Source: Scylla paramamosain
Lineage: Eukaryota; Arthropoda; Malacostraca; Decapoda; Portunidae
Reading direction: 5' to 3'
NCBI RefSeq assembly: GCF_035594125.1
Contig: NC_087190.1
Coordinates: forward strand, 6,482,501 to 6,546,500
DNA length: 64,000 bases
Made by a program: the position numbers and the translations under genes. Below are positions 23,402 to 36,556 of the stretch, piece by piece. How positions within the stretch are numbered: the first letter of the stretch is position 1; each line of letters begins with the position of its first letter. The notes beneath the pieces were generated by a model. That model was not told the DNA's origin. It worked only from the letters and a program-made list of their open reading frames with translations, and did no database searches.

Positions 23402-26400
23402 TCCTTTGAGTGTTTTTGAGCGTGTTACGCAATAAAGCACTAAAAAGGAAGGGCAATCACATTACATGGGAATAAAACCAAATTTTACCAAGAACTTGCC
23501 TTTAAGTGTTTTTAAGCTCCTTACATACCAAAACGCTAAAACGCATGCAAAATATATTTTATGGAGAAACAGAATAATATTACCAAATACATGTATTTTG
23601 AGTGTTTTTTTTTATCATATTATCTATAAAAACGCCTAAATACATGCAAAAAAACCTTATGTTTGGGAAACGAAAGGACATTACGAGAAACGTGTATTAT
23701 GAGTGTTTTTTTAAATCCTTCAGTACCTAAAAGCTAAAACCCACAAATAACACTCTTTATTTAGAAAAAAAAAATGAACTAAATAATTAAAAAATTATAT
23801 TTTTTTATTTTTATTTTTTTTTTTTGGTTATTCATCCTTATAGGTTACCAAAAAAGTTAATTATAGCTTTTTTTTCAGATTGTTATGTACCAAACCCTAA
23901 AGTGCATGCAAAGACACCTATATAGGGAAGTTAAACGATTTTAACAGAAACCTGTCTTTTCAGTGTTTTTCAGCATGTTACGCACCAAAACGATAAATAA
24001 TATGGAAGTCAGTCAATATGTGAATCCAAAACAAAATTACTGAAAAGGAGTCTTTTCAGTGTTTTACGTAGGAAAACGCTAAAGCGGATGCAAACCAACC
24101 TATATGATGAAATAGAATAACATTACCAAAAAGATATATTTTGAGTGTTTTTCAGCTTGTTACCAACAAAAAAATGCGAAAATGGGTGTAAAGTACTCTA
24201 TATTAGGAAACAAAAGGACATTACGAGAAACGTGTATAATGAGTTTTTTTTATAGTTTTAAAAGAACCACAAGGCAATAAACGCAAAAACTCGTATATAT
24301 AGAGAAATTTCTTATATACCGAAATGATGAAATGCATGAATAACACTTTTAATCGATAAACAGAACTACCTTACCAAATTGTGTATTTTGAGTGCTTTTC
24401 ACATTCTTAGTTACGAAAATGCCAAATTACATGCGAAACTACCTTCATGTGGGAAAAAAAAATGACATTACCAAAAATGTGTCTTTTTAGTGTTTTTGAG
24501 CGTGATATGCAACAAAGCACTAAAAAGCAGAACAATCACATTACATGGGAATAAAACCAACTTTTACGAAGAACTTGCCTTTAAGTGTTTTTGAACTCCT
24601 TACATACCAAATCTCTAAAACGCATGCAAAACACCCTTTATGGAGAAACAGAATAGCATTACCAAAAACATGTATTTTGAGTGTTTTTGATCATGTAACC
24701 TATAAAAACGCTTAAATACATGTAAAGAACCCTATGTTTGTATAACAAAAGAACATTACGAAAATCGTGTATTATGAGTGTTTTTAAGTTACTTAAGTTC
24801 CAAAAAGCTAAAACCCACAAATAATACTCTTTATAGAGAGAAATTTTTTTTTTTTCTTATTCATCTTCATAGGTACCGAGATGCCAAAATTCTGGCAAAA
24901 TTCATGGAAATTTTGTAAAAAAAAAATAATAATAATTTTAGCTTTTTTCTGAAGTGTATGCAAATCCACCTATTTGGGGAAATTACACGACTTTACCAGA
25001 ACCCTGTCTTTTGAGTGTTTTTTTTTTTTTTCAGATATTTCAACAATATTACTGAAAACGTGTCTTTTCAGTGATTTACGTTGAAAAACGCTAAAACGGA
25101 TGTAAACCAACCAATATGAAGAAATAGAATAATATTACCAAAAAGATATATTTTGATGTGTTTTTGAGCTTGTTACCTACAAAAAATGCAAAAATGGTTG
25201 GAAAGCACTTTATATTGCCAAATAAAAGGACATTACGAGAAACGTGTATAAGTGTTTTATAGTTTGACAAGAACCACAAGGTAAAAAGCTCAAAAACTCG
25301 TGTACATAAAGAAGTTTCTTACATACCAAAAAGCTGAAAATCATAAAAAACACTTTTAATTTTGAAACAGAAATACCTTACCAAATGTGTGTATTAGAAA
25401 CGTTTCTTACATACCAAAATGCTGGAACTCATGAATAACACTTTTAATTAAGAAATACAACAACCTTACTAAATGCCTGTGTTTTGAGTTTTTTTTCACA
25501 TTCTTACATACCAAAACCCCAAATTCCATGCAAAACTAGCTTTATGTGGGAAAAAAAATGATATTACCAGAAAAGTGTCTTTTGAGTGTTTCTGAGCGTA
25601 TTAGGCAATAAAGCACTAAAAAGCAGGGTAATCACATTACATGGAAATAAAAACAACTTTTAACAAGAACTTGCCTTTGTTTTTGAGCTCATTACATACC
25701 AAAACGCTAAAACGCATGGAAAACACCTTTTATGGAGAAACAGAATAAAATTACCAAAAAAACATATATTTTGAGGGTTTTGATCGTGTTATCTATAAAA
25801 ACGCTTAAATACATACAAAGAACATTATGTTTGCGAAACGAAAGGACATTACGAGAAATGTGTATTATAAGTGTTTTCAAGTTCCTTAAGTACCAAAAAG
25901 TTAAAACCCACAAATAACACTCTTTATTTAGAAAAAAAAAGTAAGAAAATAAAAAAATAGGATTTTTTTTGTTATTCATCTTTATAGGTACCAAGATGCC
26001 AAAATTCTGGGAAAATTCAGGGCTATTATATGATAAAAAAAAATTATCAAAAAAGATAATTTTAGCTTTTTTTTCGGACTGTTATATACCAAACCCTAAA
26101 GTGCATCCAAAAACTCCTATATGAGGAAATTAAGCGACCTTACCAGAAATCTGTTTTTTGAGTGTTTATCAGCATGTTAGGCACCAAAACGATAAATAAT
26201 AAGGAACTCACTCTATATGAGAATCCAAAACAAAATTGCTGAAAACGTGTTTTTTCAGTGTTTTACGTAGAAAAACGCTAAAACGGATGCAAACCAACCA
26301 ATATCAAGAAAGAGAAAAACATTACAAAAAAGTTATATTTTGAGTGTTTTTGAGCTTGTTACCTACAAAAACGGGAAAATTGATGCAAAGCACTCTATAT

Positions 26401-29224
26401 TAGAAAACAAAAGGACTTTGCAAGAAAAGTGTATAATGAGTTTTTTTTTTTTTTATAGTTCAAACGAACCAAAAGGCAAAAAACACAAAAACTCGTGTAT
26501 ATGGAGAAGGTTCCTAGATACCAAAATGCTGAAACTCATGAATAACACTCTTAATTGAGAAACAGAACAACGTTACTAAATTTGTGTTTTTTGAGTGCTT
26601 TTCATATTCTTAGTTACCAAAACCCCAAATTGCATGCAAAACCACCTTTACGTTAGAAAAAAATGACATTACCAGAAAAGTGTCTTTTAAGTGTTTTTGA
26701 GCGTGATAGGCAATAAAGCACTAACAAGCAGGGTAATCATAATACATTGGAATAACACCAATTTATACCAAAACCTTGCCTTTAAGTGTTTTTGAGCTCC
26801 TTATGTAACAAACCGCTAAAACGCGTGCAAAAAAAAAACTTTACAGAGAAACAGAATAACATTACCTTTAACATGTATTTTGGGTGTTTTTGATCATGTT
26901 ATCTATAAAAACGCTTAAATACATGCAAAGAACATTATGTTTGGGAAACATAAAGACATTATGAGAAACGCGTATTATGAGTGTTTTTTAAGTTCCTTAA
27001 GTACCAAAAATCTAAAACCCAAAAATAACACTCTTTTTTCAGAAAATAAAAAAATGAAAAAATAAAAAAAATAGGAATTTTTTTTTTTTTTTTTGTTATT
27101 CAAGTTCATAGTACCGAGATGCCAAAATTCTGGGAAAATTCAGGGCAATCGTACGATAAAAGAATATTATCAAAAAAGTTAATTTCAGCTTTTTTTTCGG
27201 ACTGTTATGTACCAAACCCTAAAGTGTATGCAAAGCCTACTATATGAGGAAATTAAAAGACCTTACCAGAAATCTGAGTTTTGAGTGTTTTTTTTAGCAT
27301 GTTAGGCACCAAACCGATAAATAATAAGGAACTCACTCTATATGGGAATCCAAAACAAAGTTACTGAAAACGTGTCTTCTCAGTATTTTACGTAGAAAAA
27401 CGCTGAAACGGATGTAAAGCAACCGATATCAAGCAATAGAAAAACGTTACTAAAAAGGTATATTTTGAGTGTTTTTGAGCTTGTTACCAACAAAAAACGA
27501 AAAAAACAACAACAAAAAACAAGGCAATAAACGCAAAATCTCGTGTATATGGAGAGGTTTCCTAGATACAAAAATGCTAAAACTCATGTATAACACTCCT
27601 AGTTGAGAAACAGAACAACCTTAATAAATGCATGTATTTTGAGTATTTTGAGTATTTTGAGTCACATTCTTAGTTACCAAAACCCCAAATTGCATGCAAA
27701 AATAGATTTGTGGGAAAAAAAAATGACTTTACAAGAAAAGTGTCTTTTGAATGTTTTTGAGCGTGATAGGCAATAAATCACTAAAAACGAGGGCAATCAC
27801 ATTACATTGGAATAAAACCAATTTTTAATAAGAACTTGCCTTTAAGTGTATTTGAGCTCCTTATATACCAAAACACTAAAATGCATGCAAAATATACTTT
27901 ATGGTGAAACAGAATAACATTACCACAACATGTATTTTGAGTGTTTTTGATCATGTTACTAATAAAAACGCTTAAATACACGCAAAAAACCCTATTTTTG
28001 GGAAACGAAAGGACATTACGAGAAACGTGTATTATAAGTGTTTTTAAGTTCATTAAGTACGAAAAAGCAAAAAGCCACAAATTACACTTTTTATTGAGAA
28101 AAAATTAAATAAATAAATAAAAAAATACCATATTTTTTCTTTTTTCATTCTTATTCATCTTCACAGGTAAGGAGGTGCCAAAATTCGTGGAAAGTTCAGG
28201 AAACTATATGAAATAAAAACATTATCAAAAAAGTTAAATTTAGGTTTTTTTTTCGGACTGTTATGTACCAAACCCCTAAATTGCATGCAAAGCCACCTAT
28301 ATGGGGAAATTAAACATCTTTTCCAGAAAACTGTCTTATGAGTGTTTTTCAGCATGTTAGGAACCAACACAATAAAACTCAAGGAAGTCAATCTATATGG
28401 GAATCCAAAACAAAATTACTGAAAACGTGTCTTTTCGGTGTTTTACGTAGAAAACGGTAAAACGGATACAAACCAACCAAAATGAAGAAACTGAATAACA
28501 TTACCAAAAAAGGTATATTTTGAGTGTTTTTGAAATTGTTACCTACAAAAAACGCGAAAATGGATGGAAAGCACTCTATATTGGGAAGCAAAAGGCACCA
28601 AAAAGCATGTAAGGCACCAAAACGATAAATAATATGAAAGTCACTCTATATGGAAATCCAAAACAAAATTACTGGAAACGTGTCTTTTAAAAGATTTACG
28701 TAGAAAACGCTAAAACGGATGCAAACCCACCAATATGAAGAAATAGAATAACATTACCAAAAAACTATATTTTGTGTGTTCTTGAGCTTGTTACATAAAA
28801 AAAAACGCGAAAATGGATGCAAAGCACTCTATATAAGGAAAAAAAAAAGGACATAACGAGAAACGTGTATCATGAGTGTTTTATAGTTTCACAAGAATAA
28901 CAAGGCAAAAAACGCAAAAATTCGACTGCATGGAGAAGTTTCTAAGATACCAAAATACTGAAACTCATGAATAACACTTTTAATCAAGACACAAAACAAC
29001 CTTACTAAATGCGTGTATTTTGAGTGTTTTTTTTTACATTCTTAGTTACCAAAACCCCAAATTCCATGCGAAACTAGCTTTATGTGGGAAAAAAATGACA
29101 TTACCAGAAAAGTGTCTTTGAGTGTTTTTCAGCGTGTTAGGCAATAAAGCATTAAAAAGCAGGGCAATCACATTACATGGGAATAAAACCAACTTTTACG
29201 AGGAACTTGTCTTTTAGTGTTTTT
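23402..29224 (+). repeat. Main 1.1-kb HOR array, part 2
   Basis: Anchors at 24066, 25078, 26265, 27390, 28445 and 28698; spacings 1012, 1187, 1125, 1055 and 253 bp. The unit starting at 25078 has a local duplication of the monomer 3 region (a second ACATACCAAAATGCTGGAAC near 25410). Near 27645 a GAGTATTTT motif is tandemly repeated. A/T tracts lie near 23757-23828, 24838-24860, 25925-25975, 27040-27098 and 28100-28145. Confidence 0.9.
28445..28697 (+). repeat. Severely shortened HOR unit (monomers 1-2 then 10)
   Basis: Only 253 bp. Monomer 2 jumps into monomer 10 at GGCACCAAAAAGCATG (28594). Identical in structure to 12910-13161, at an offset of 15536 bp, so it marks a duplicated block rather than an independent deletion. 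Confidence 0.8.
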
Positions 29225-29680
29225 GACACGCATTTAGTAAGGTTGCTCTGTTTCTCAATTAAGAGTGTTATTCTTGAGTATCAGCATATACACAAGTTTT
29301 TGTGTTTTTTGCCTTGTGGTTTTTTTGAACTATAAAACATTCATTATACACTTTTCTCTCAATGTTCCTTTGTTTACCAATATAGAGTGCTTTGTATCCA
29401 TTTTCGCGCTTTTTTTGTAGGTAACAAGCTCAAAAACACTCAAAATATACATTTTTGGTAATGTTTTTCTGCTTCTTGATATTGGTTGGTTTGTATCACT
29501 TTTAGCGTTTTTCTACGTAAAACACTGAGAAGACATGTTTTTAGTAATTTTCTTTTGGATTCCCACATAGAGTGAGTTCCTTATTATTTATCGTTTTGGT
29601 GCCTAACATGCTGAAAAACACTCAAAAGACATATTTCTGGTAAGGTCTTTAATTTCCTCATATGGGACGCTTTGCATGTC
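29225..29680 (-). repeat. Amplified internal inversion, copy 3
   Basis: Breakpoints as in the copies at 13666, 22926 and 35632 (plus CTTGTCTTTTAGTG, minus ACACGCATTTAGTAAGG; right side GCTTTGCATGTCTTTTC). This copy is shorter because about 30 bp were lost between the reversed monomer 3 and its half-monomer near 29285 (GAGTATCAGCATATACAC). Confidence 0.85.
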
Positions 29681-32600
29681 TTTTCAGTGTTTTTGAGCGT
29701 GTTATGCAATAAAGCACTAAAAGCCAGGGCAATCACATTACATGGGAATAAAACCAAATTTTACCAAGAACTTTTATGGAGAAACAGAATAACATTACCA
29801 AATACATGTATTTTGAGTGTTTTAGATCATGTTATCTATAAAAACGCTTAAATACATGCAAAGAATCTTATGTTTGGGAAACAAAAGGACATTACGAGAA
29901 ACGTGTATTATGAGTGTTTTTTTTAAATTCCTTCTGTACCAAAAAGATAAAACCCACAAATAAATCTCTTTAGAAAAAAAAAAATGAATAAAAAATAAGA
30001 AAATGGGATTTTTTTTATTTTTTTGGTTATTCATCTTCATAGGTACCGAGATGCCAAAATTCTGCCAAACTTCAGGGGATTTATGTGGAAAAAAGAACAT
30101 TATCATAAAAGTTAATTATAGCTTTTTTTTCGGATTATTATGTACCAAACACTGAAATGCATGCAAAGCCACCTATGTAGGGAAGTTAAACGACTTTACC
30201 AGAAACCTGTCTTTTCAATGTTTTTCAGCATGTTAGGCACCAAAACGATAAATAATTTGGAAGTCAGTCAATATGTGAATCCAAAAGGAAATTACTGAAA
30301 ACATGTCTTTTCAGTGTTTTACGTAGAAAAACGCTAAAGCGGATACAAACCATCCTATATGAAGAAATAGAATAACATTACCAAAAAGATATATTTTGAG
30401 TGTTTTTGAGCTTGTTATCTACAAAAAAATGCAAAAATGGATGTAAAGCACTCTATATTAGGAAACAAAAGAACATTACGAGAAACGTGTATAATGAGTG
30501 TTTTATAGTTTTAAAAGAACCACAAGGCAATAAACGCAAAAAACTCGTGTATATAGAGAAATTTCTTACATACCAAAATGAATAAATGCATGAATAACAC
30601 TTTTAATCGATAAACAGAACTACCTTACCAAATTGTGTATTTTGAGTGTTTTTCACATTCTTAGTTACGAAAATGCCAAATTACATGCGAAACTAGCTTC
30701 ATGTGGGAAAAAATATGACATTACCAGAAAAGTGTCTTTTGGGTGTTTTTCAGCGTGATATGGAACAAAGCACTAAAAGCTAGAACGATCACATTACATG
30801 GGAATAAAAGCAACTTTTACGAAGAATTTGCCTTTAAGTATTTTTTAACCCCTTATATACAAAACCACTAAAACGCATGCAAAACAAAATTTATGGAGAA
30901 ACAGAATAACGTTACCAAAAACATGTATTTTGAGTGTTTTTTTATCATGTTATCTATAAAAACGCTTAAGTACTCGTACATGCAAAGAACATTATGTTTG
31001 GGAAACAAAAGGACATTACGAGAAACGTGTAATATGAGTGTTTTTTTAAGTTCCTTAAGTAACAAAAAGCTAAAACACACAAATAAAACTCTTTATTTAA
31101 AAATATAAAAAATAATGAAAAAATAAAATAGAGGATTTTTTCTTTTTTATTCATCTTCATAGGTACCGAGATGCCAAAATTCTGGGAAAATCCAGGGCAA
31201 TTATGTGATAAAAGAATATTATCAAAAAAGTTAATTTCAGCTTTTTTTTTTCCGGACTGTTATGTACCAAACCCTAAAGTGCATGCAAAATTAAACGACC
31301 TTACCAGAAATCTGTGTTTTTAGTGTTTTTTTTAAATGTTAGGCACCAAAACGATAAATAATAAGGAACTCACTCTATATGGGAATCCAAAACAAAGTTA
31401 CTGAAAACGTGTCTTCTTAGTGTTTTACGTAGAAAAACGTTAAAACGGATGGAAACCAACCAATATCAAAAAATAGAAAAACGTTACCAAAAAGGTATAT
31501 TTTGAGTGTTTTTGAGCTTTTTACCTACAAAAAACACGAAAATTGATGCAAAACACTCTATATTGGGAAACAAAAGGACATTGCAAGAAAAGTGTATAAT
31601 GAGTGTTTTATAGTTCAAAAGAACCACAAAGCAAAAAACGCAAAAACTCGTGTATATGGAGAGATTTCCTTAATACCAAAATGCTGAAACTCATGAATAA
31701 CACTCTTAATTAAAAAAAAACAGAACAACCTTACTAAATGCGTGTATTTTGAGTGCTTTTCACATTCTTAGTTACAAAAACCCCAAATTGCATGGGAAAC
31801 CACCTTTTTGTAAGAAAAAATGATATTACCAGAAAAGTGTCTTTTAAGTGTTTTTGACCGTGATAGGCAATAAAGCAATAAAAAGCAGGGCAATCATATT
31901 ACATTGGAATAACACCAATTTATAAACTTCCCAAAAACTTGCTAAAAACTTGCCTTTAAGTGTTTTTGAGCTCCATATATACAAAACTGCTAAAACGCAT
32001 GGAAAACACACTTTATGGAGAAACAGAATAACATTACCAAAAACATGCATTTTCAGTGTTATTGATCATGTTATCTATAAAAACGCTTAAACACATGCAA
32101 AGAACATTATGTTTGGGAAACAAAAGGACATTGGAAGAAAAGTGTATAATGAGTGTTTTATAGTTCAAAAGAACCACAAGGCAAAAAACACAAAATCTCG
32201 TGTACATGGAGAGGTTTCCTAGATACCAAAATGCTAAAACTCATGTATAACACTCTTAATTGAGAAACAGAACAACTTTACTAAATGCATGTATTTTGAG
32301 TGCTTTTATCATTCTTAGTTACCAAAACCCCAAATTGCATGCGAAAATATATTGTGGGAAAAAAAAAAACTTTACTAGAAAAAGTGTCTTTTGAGTACTT
32401 TTGAGCGTGATAGGATATAAAGCACTAAAAAGGAGGGTAATCACATTACATTGGAGTAAAACGAATTTTTACCAAGAACTTGCCTTTAAGTGTTTTTGAG
32501 GTCCTTATATACCAAAACACTAAAAGGCATGCAAAACACACTTCATGTTGAAACAGAATAACATTACCAAAAACATGTATTTTGGGTGTTTTTGATCATG

Positions 32601-35600
32601 TTACCAATAAAAACGCTTAAATACATGCCAAGAACACTATTTTTGGGAAACGAAGGGAGAATACGAGAAACGTGTATTATGAGTGTTTTTAAGATCATTA
32701 ATTACCAAAAAGCTAAAAGCCACAAATAACAGTATTTATTGAGAAACAATAAATAAATAAAAAAAGATATTATATTTTTTTCTTTCTTATTCATATTCAC
32801 AGGTACCGATATGCCAAAATTCGGGCAAAATTCAGGAAATTATGTGAAATATGAACATTATCAAAAAAGTTAAATTTAGCTTTTTTTTCGGACTGTTATG
32901 TACAAAACCCCTAAAGTGCATGCACAGCCACCTATAAGGGGAAATTAAACGTCTTTGCCAGAAAACGGTCTTATGAGTGTTTTTCAGCATCTTAGGAATC
33001 AACACGATAAATAACATGGAAGTCAATCTAAATTGGAATCCAAAACAAAATTAATAAGAACGTGTCCTTTCGGTGTTTTACGTAGAAAAACGCTAAAACG
33101 GATGCAAACCAAACAATATGAAGAAATAAAATAACATTACCAAAAAGGTATATTTTGAGTATTTTTGAAATTGTTACCTACAAAAAACGCATAAATGGAT
33201 GGAAAGCTCTCTTTATTGGGAAGGAAAAGGACATTACGAGAAACGTGTATAATGAGTGTTTTATAGTTTCACAAGAACTACAAGGCAAAAAACGCAAAAA
33301 TTCGTGTATATACAGAAGTTTCTTACATTCTAAAATGCTGAAACTCTGGAACAACACTCTTAATTGAGAAACAGAACAATCTTACTAAATGCGTTAATTT
33401 TGAGTGATTTTCACATTCTTAGTTACCATAACCCGAAATTGCATGCGAAACCAGCTTTATGTGGGAAAAAAAATGACATTACCAGAAAAATGTCTTTTGA
33501 GTGTTTTTGAGCGTGTTAGGCAATAAAGCACTAAAAAGCAGGGCAAACACATTACATTGGAATAAAATCAATTTTTAAAAAGAACTTGCCTTTAAGTGTT
33601 TTTGAGGTCCTTATATACCAAAACATGTAAACGCATGCAAAATACACTTTATAAGTGAAACAGAAGAACATTACCAAAAACATGTATTTTGAGTGTTTTT
33701 GATCATGTTACCAATAAAAACGCTTAAATACATGCAAAGAACCCTATTTTTGGGAAACGAAAGGACATTACGAGAAACGTGTATTATGAGTTTTTTTAAG
33801 TTCCTTAAGTACCAAAAAAGCTAAAACCCACAAATAATACTCTTTATAGAGAGAAAAAAAAGAAAAGATTTTTTTTTCTTTTGTTATTAATCTTTATAGG
33901 TACTAAGATGCCAAAATTCTGGCAATATTCTTTGGGAATCGATAACAAAATTACTGAAAACGTGTCTTTTCGGTGTTTTACGTAGAAAAACGCTAAAATT
34001 GATGAAAACCAACCAATATGAAGAAATACAATAACATTACCAAAGAGGTATAATTTGAGTGTTTTTGAGCTTGTTACCAACAAAAAAAAAAAAACGCGAA
34101 ATTGGATGCAAAGCATTCCTTATTGGGAAAGAAAAGGACATTATGAGAAACATGTATAATGACTGTCTTATTATTTTCGGGCAAAAGAACTTTTGATTCA
34201 CAAGAACCACAAGGCAAAAAACGCAAAAATTCGTATATATAAAGAAGTTTCTTAGATACCAAAATGCTGAAACTCATGAATAACAATCTTAATTAAGAAA
34301 CAGAACAATATTACCAAATGCAAATATTTTGAGTGTTTTTTTCACATTCTTCGCAAAACCCTAAATAGCATGCGAAACTAGTTTTATGTGGGAATAAATG
34401 ATATTACCAGAAGTATATTTTCAGTGTTTTTGAGCATGTTAGGCAATAAAGCACTGAAAAGCAGGGCAATCATATTACATTGGAATAAAACCAACTTTTA
34501 CCAAGAACTTGCCTTGAAGTGTTTTTCAGCTCCTTACATACCAAATCGCTAAAACGCATTTAAACACTTCTTTATGGAGAAGCAGAATAACCAACCAAAA
34601 ACAAGTGTTTTGAGTGTTTTTTATCATGTTACCTATAAAAACGCTTAAATACATGCAAATATCCCCCAAAGATTTCCCATTTGGGAAAGAAAAGGACATA
34701 ACGAGAAATGTGTATTATGAATGTTTTTAAGTTCCTTAAATACCAAAACGTTAAAACCTACAAATAACACTCTTTATAGAGAAAAAAATAATAAATAAAA
34801 ATATAGCATTTTCATTTTTTTGTTATTGATGTTCATAGGTACCAAGATGCCAAAATTCTGCCAAAATTCAGGGAAATTATGCGGAAAAAACATTAACGAA
34901 AAAGTTAATTTTACCTTTTTTTTTCGGAGTTATGTTCCAAACCATATAGTGTATGCAAAGCCACCTATCTGAGAAAATTTAACGACTTTACAAGAAACCT
35001 GTCTTATGAGTGTTTTTCTGCATGTTAGGCACCAAAACGATGAATAATATGAAAATCACTCTATATAAAAATTCAAAATAAAATTACTGAAAACGTGTCT
35101 TTTAAAAGATTTACGTAGAAAAACGCTAAAACGGATGCAAACCAACCAATATGTAGAAATAGAATAACATTACCAAAAAAGTATATTTTGTGTGTTTTTT
35201 AGCTTGTAACATGAAAAAAAAACGCGAAAATGGATGCAAAACACTCTATATAAGAAAAAAAAAGGACATAACGAGAAACGTGTATAATGAGTGTTTCATA
35301 GTTTCACCAGAATCACAAGGCAAAAAACGCAAACACTCGACTGTATGGAGAAGTTTCTAAGATACCAAAATAATGAAACTCATGAATAACACTCTTAATC
35401 AAGAAACAGAACAACCTTACTAAATGCGTGTATTTTGAGTGTTTTTTTTTTACATTCTTAGTTACCAAAACCCCAAATTCCCTGCGAAACTAGCTTTATG
35501 TGGGAAAAAAATGACATTGCCAGAAAAGTGTCTTTGAGTGTTTTTGAGCAATAAAGCACTAAAAAGCAGGGCAATCACATTACATGGGAATAAAACCAAC

Positions 35601-35631
35601 TTTTACGAAGAACTTGCCTTTTAGTGTTTTT
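29681..35631 (+). repeat. Main 1.1-kb HOR array, part 3
   Basis: Anchors at 30321, 31427, 33080, 33980 and 35113; spacings 1106, 1653, 900 and 1133 bp. The 31427 unit is expanded by five monomers and the 33080 unit lacks monomer 9. Monomer 5 and the start of monomer 6 are missing at about 29773. A short odd insertion (ATCCCCCAAAGATTTCCCAT) is at about 34659-34678 inside monomer 7. A/T tracts lie near 29970-30025, 31090-31150, 32745-32790, 33845-33890 and 34780-34822. Confidence 0.9.
31427..33079 (+). repeat. Expanded 15-monomer HOR unit
   Basis: 1653 bp, about 550 bp more than a canonical unit. Monomers 1-7 are followed by 2-3-4-5-6-7-8-9-10. The switch is inside a type-d monomer at about 32125-32165: it starts as monomer 7 (ATTATGTTTGGGAAAC) and ends as monomer 2 (GTGTATAATGAGTGTTTTAT). 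Like 6728-8362 the change is exactly one pentamer, but at a different monomer pair. Confidence 0.78.
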
Positions 35632-36120
35632 GACACGCATTTAGTAAGGTTGCTCTGTTTCGCAATTTAGAGTGTTATTCATGAGTTTCAGCATTTTGGT
35701 ATATAGGAAACTTCTCCATATACACGAGTTTTTTGCGTTTTTTGCCTTGTTTTTTTTTTTTTTTATTATAAAACATTCATTATACACTTTTCTCGCAATG
35801 TCCTTTTCTTTCCAAATATAGAGTGCCTTGTATCAATTTTCGCGTTTTTTTTTGTAGTTAACAAGCTCAAAAACACTCACAATATACATTTTTGGTAATG
35901 TTTTTCTGCTTCTTGATATTAGTTGGTTTATATCAGTTTTAGCGTTTTTCTACGAAAAAAAAACACTGAGAAGACACGTTTTCAGTAATTTTCTTTTGGA
36001 TTCCCACATAGAGTGAGTTCCTTATTATTTATCGTTTTGGTGCCTAACATGCTGAAAAACACTCAAAATACAGATTTCTGGTAAGGTGTTTAATTTCCTC
36101 ATATGGGAGGCTATGCATGT
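35632..36120 (-). repeat. Amplified internal inversion, copy 4
   Basis: Breakpoints as in the copies at 13666, 22926 and 29225. The unit 35113-36844 (1732 bp) again begins with TTTTAAAAGATTTACGTAG. The four composite units start at 13162, 22398, 28698 and 35113; the last two intervals are about 6.3-6.4 kb. Confidence 0.85.
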
Positions 36121-36469
36121 CTCTTCAGTGTTTGTGAGCGTGTTACGCAATAGCGCCTTAAAAGCCATGGCAATCACATTACATGGGAATAAAACGAAAT
36201 TTTACCAAGAACTTACCTTTAAGTGTTTTTGAGCTCGTTACATACCAAAACGCTAAAACGCATGCAAAATACATTTTATGGAGAAACAGAATAACATTAT
36301 CAAATACATGTATTTTGAGTGTTTTTGATCATGTTATCTATAAAAACGCTTAAATACATGCAAAGAACCTTATGTTTAGGAAACGAAAGAACATTACGAG
36401 AAACGTGTATTATGAGTGATTTTTAAGTTCCTTCAGTACCAAAAAGCTAAAACCCACAAATAACACTCT

Positions 36470-36556
36470 TTAGAAAAAAAATATAATAAATAAAAAATAA
36501 TAAAATAAATAAAATTAAATAAAATAAAAAATGGGATTTTTTTTTTCTTTGGTTAT
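36470..36556. repeat. Longest A-tract/T-tract pair of monomer 8
   Basis: An A-rich run with AAAAT/AAAT periodicity followed by T9 and TCTTTGG, then GTTATTCATC-like sequence. The flanks AAATAACACTC on the left and GGTTATTCATC on the right are partly inverted relative to each other, so the tract sits in a potential fold-back. Equivalent tracts in other units are shorter, so the site is length-hypervariable. Confidence 0.75.
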
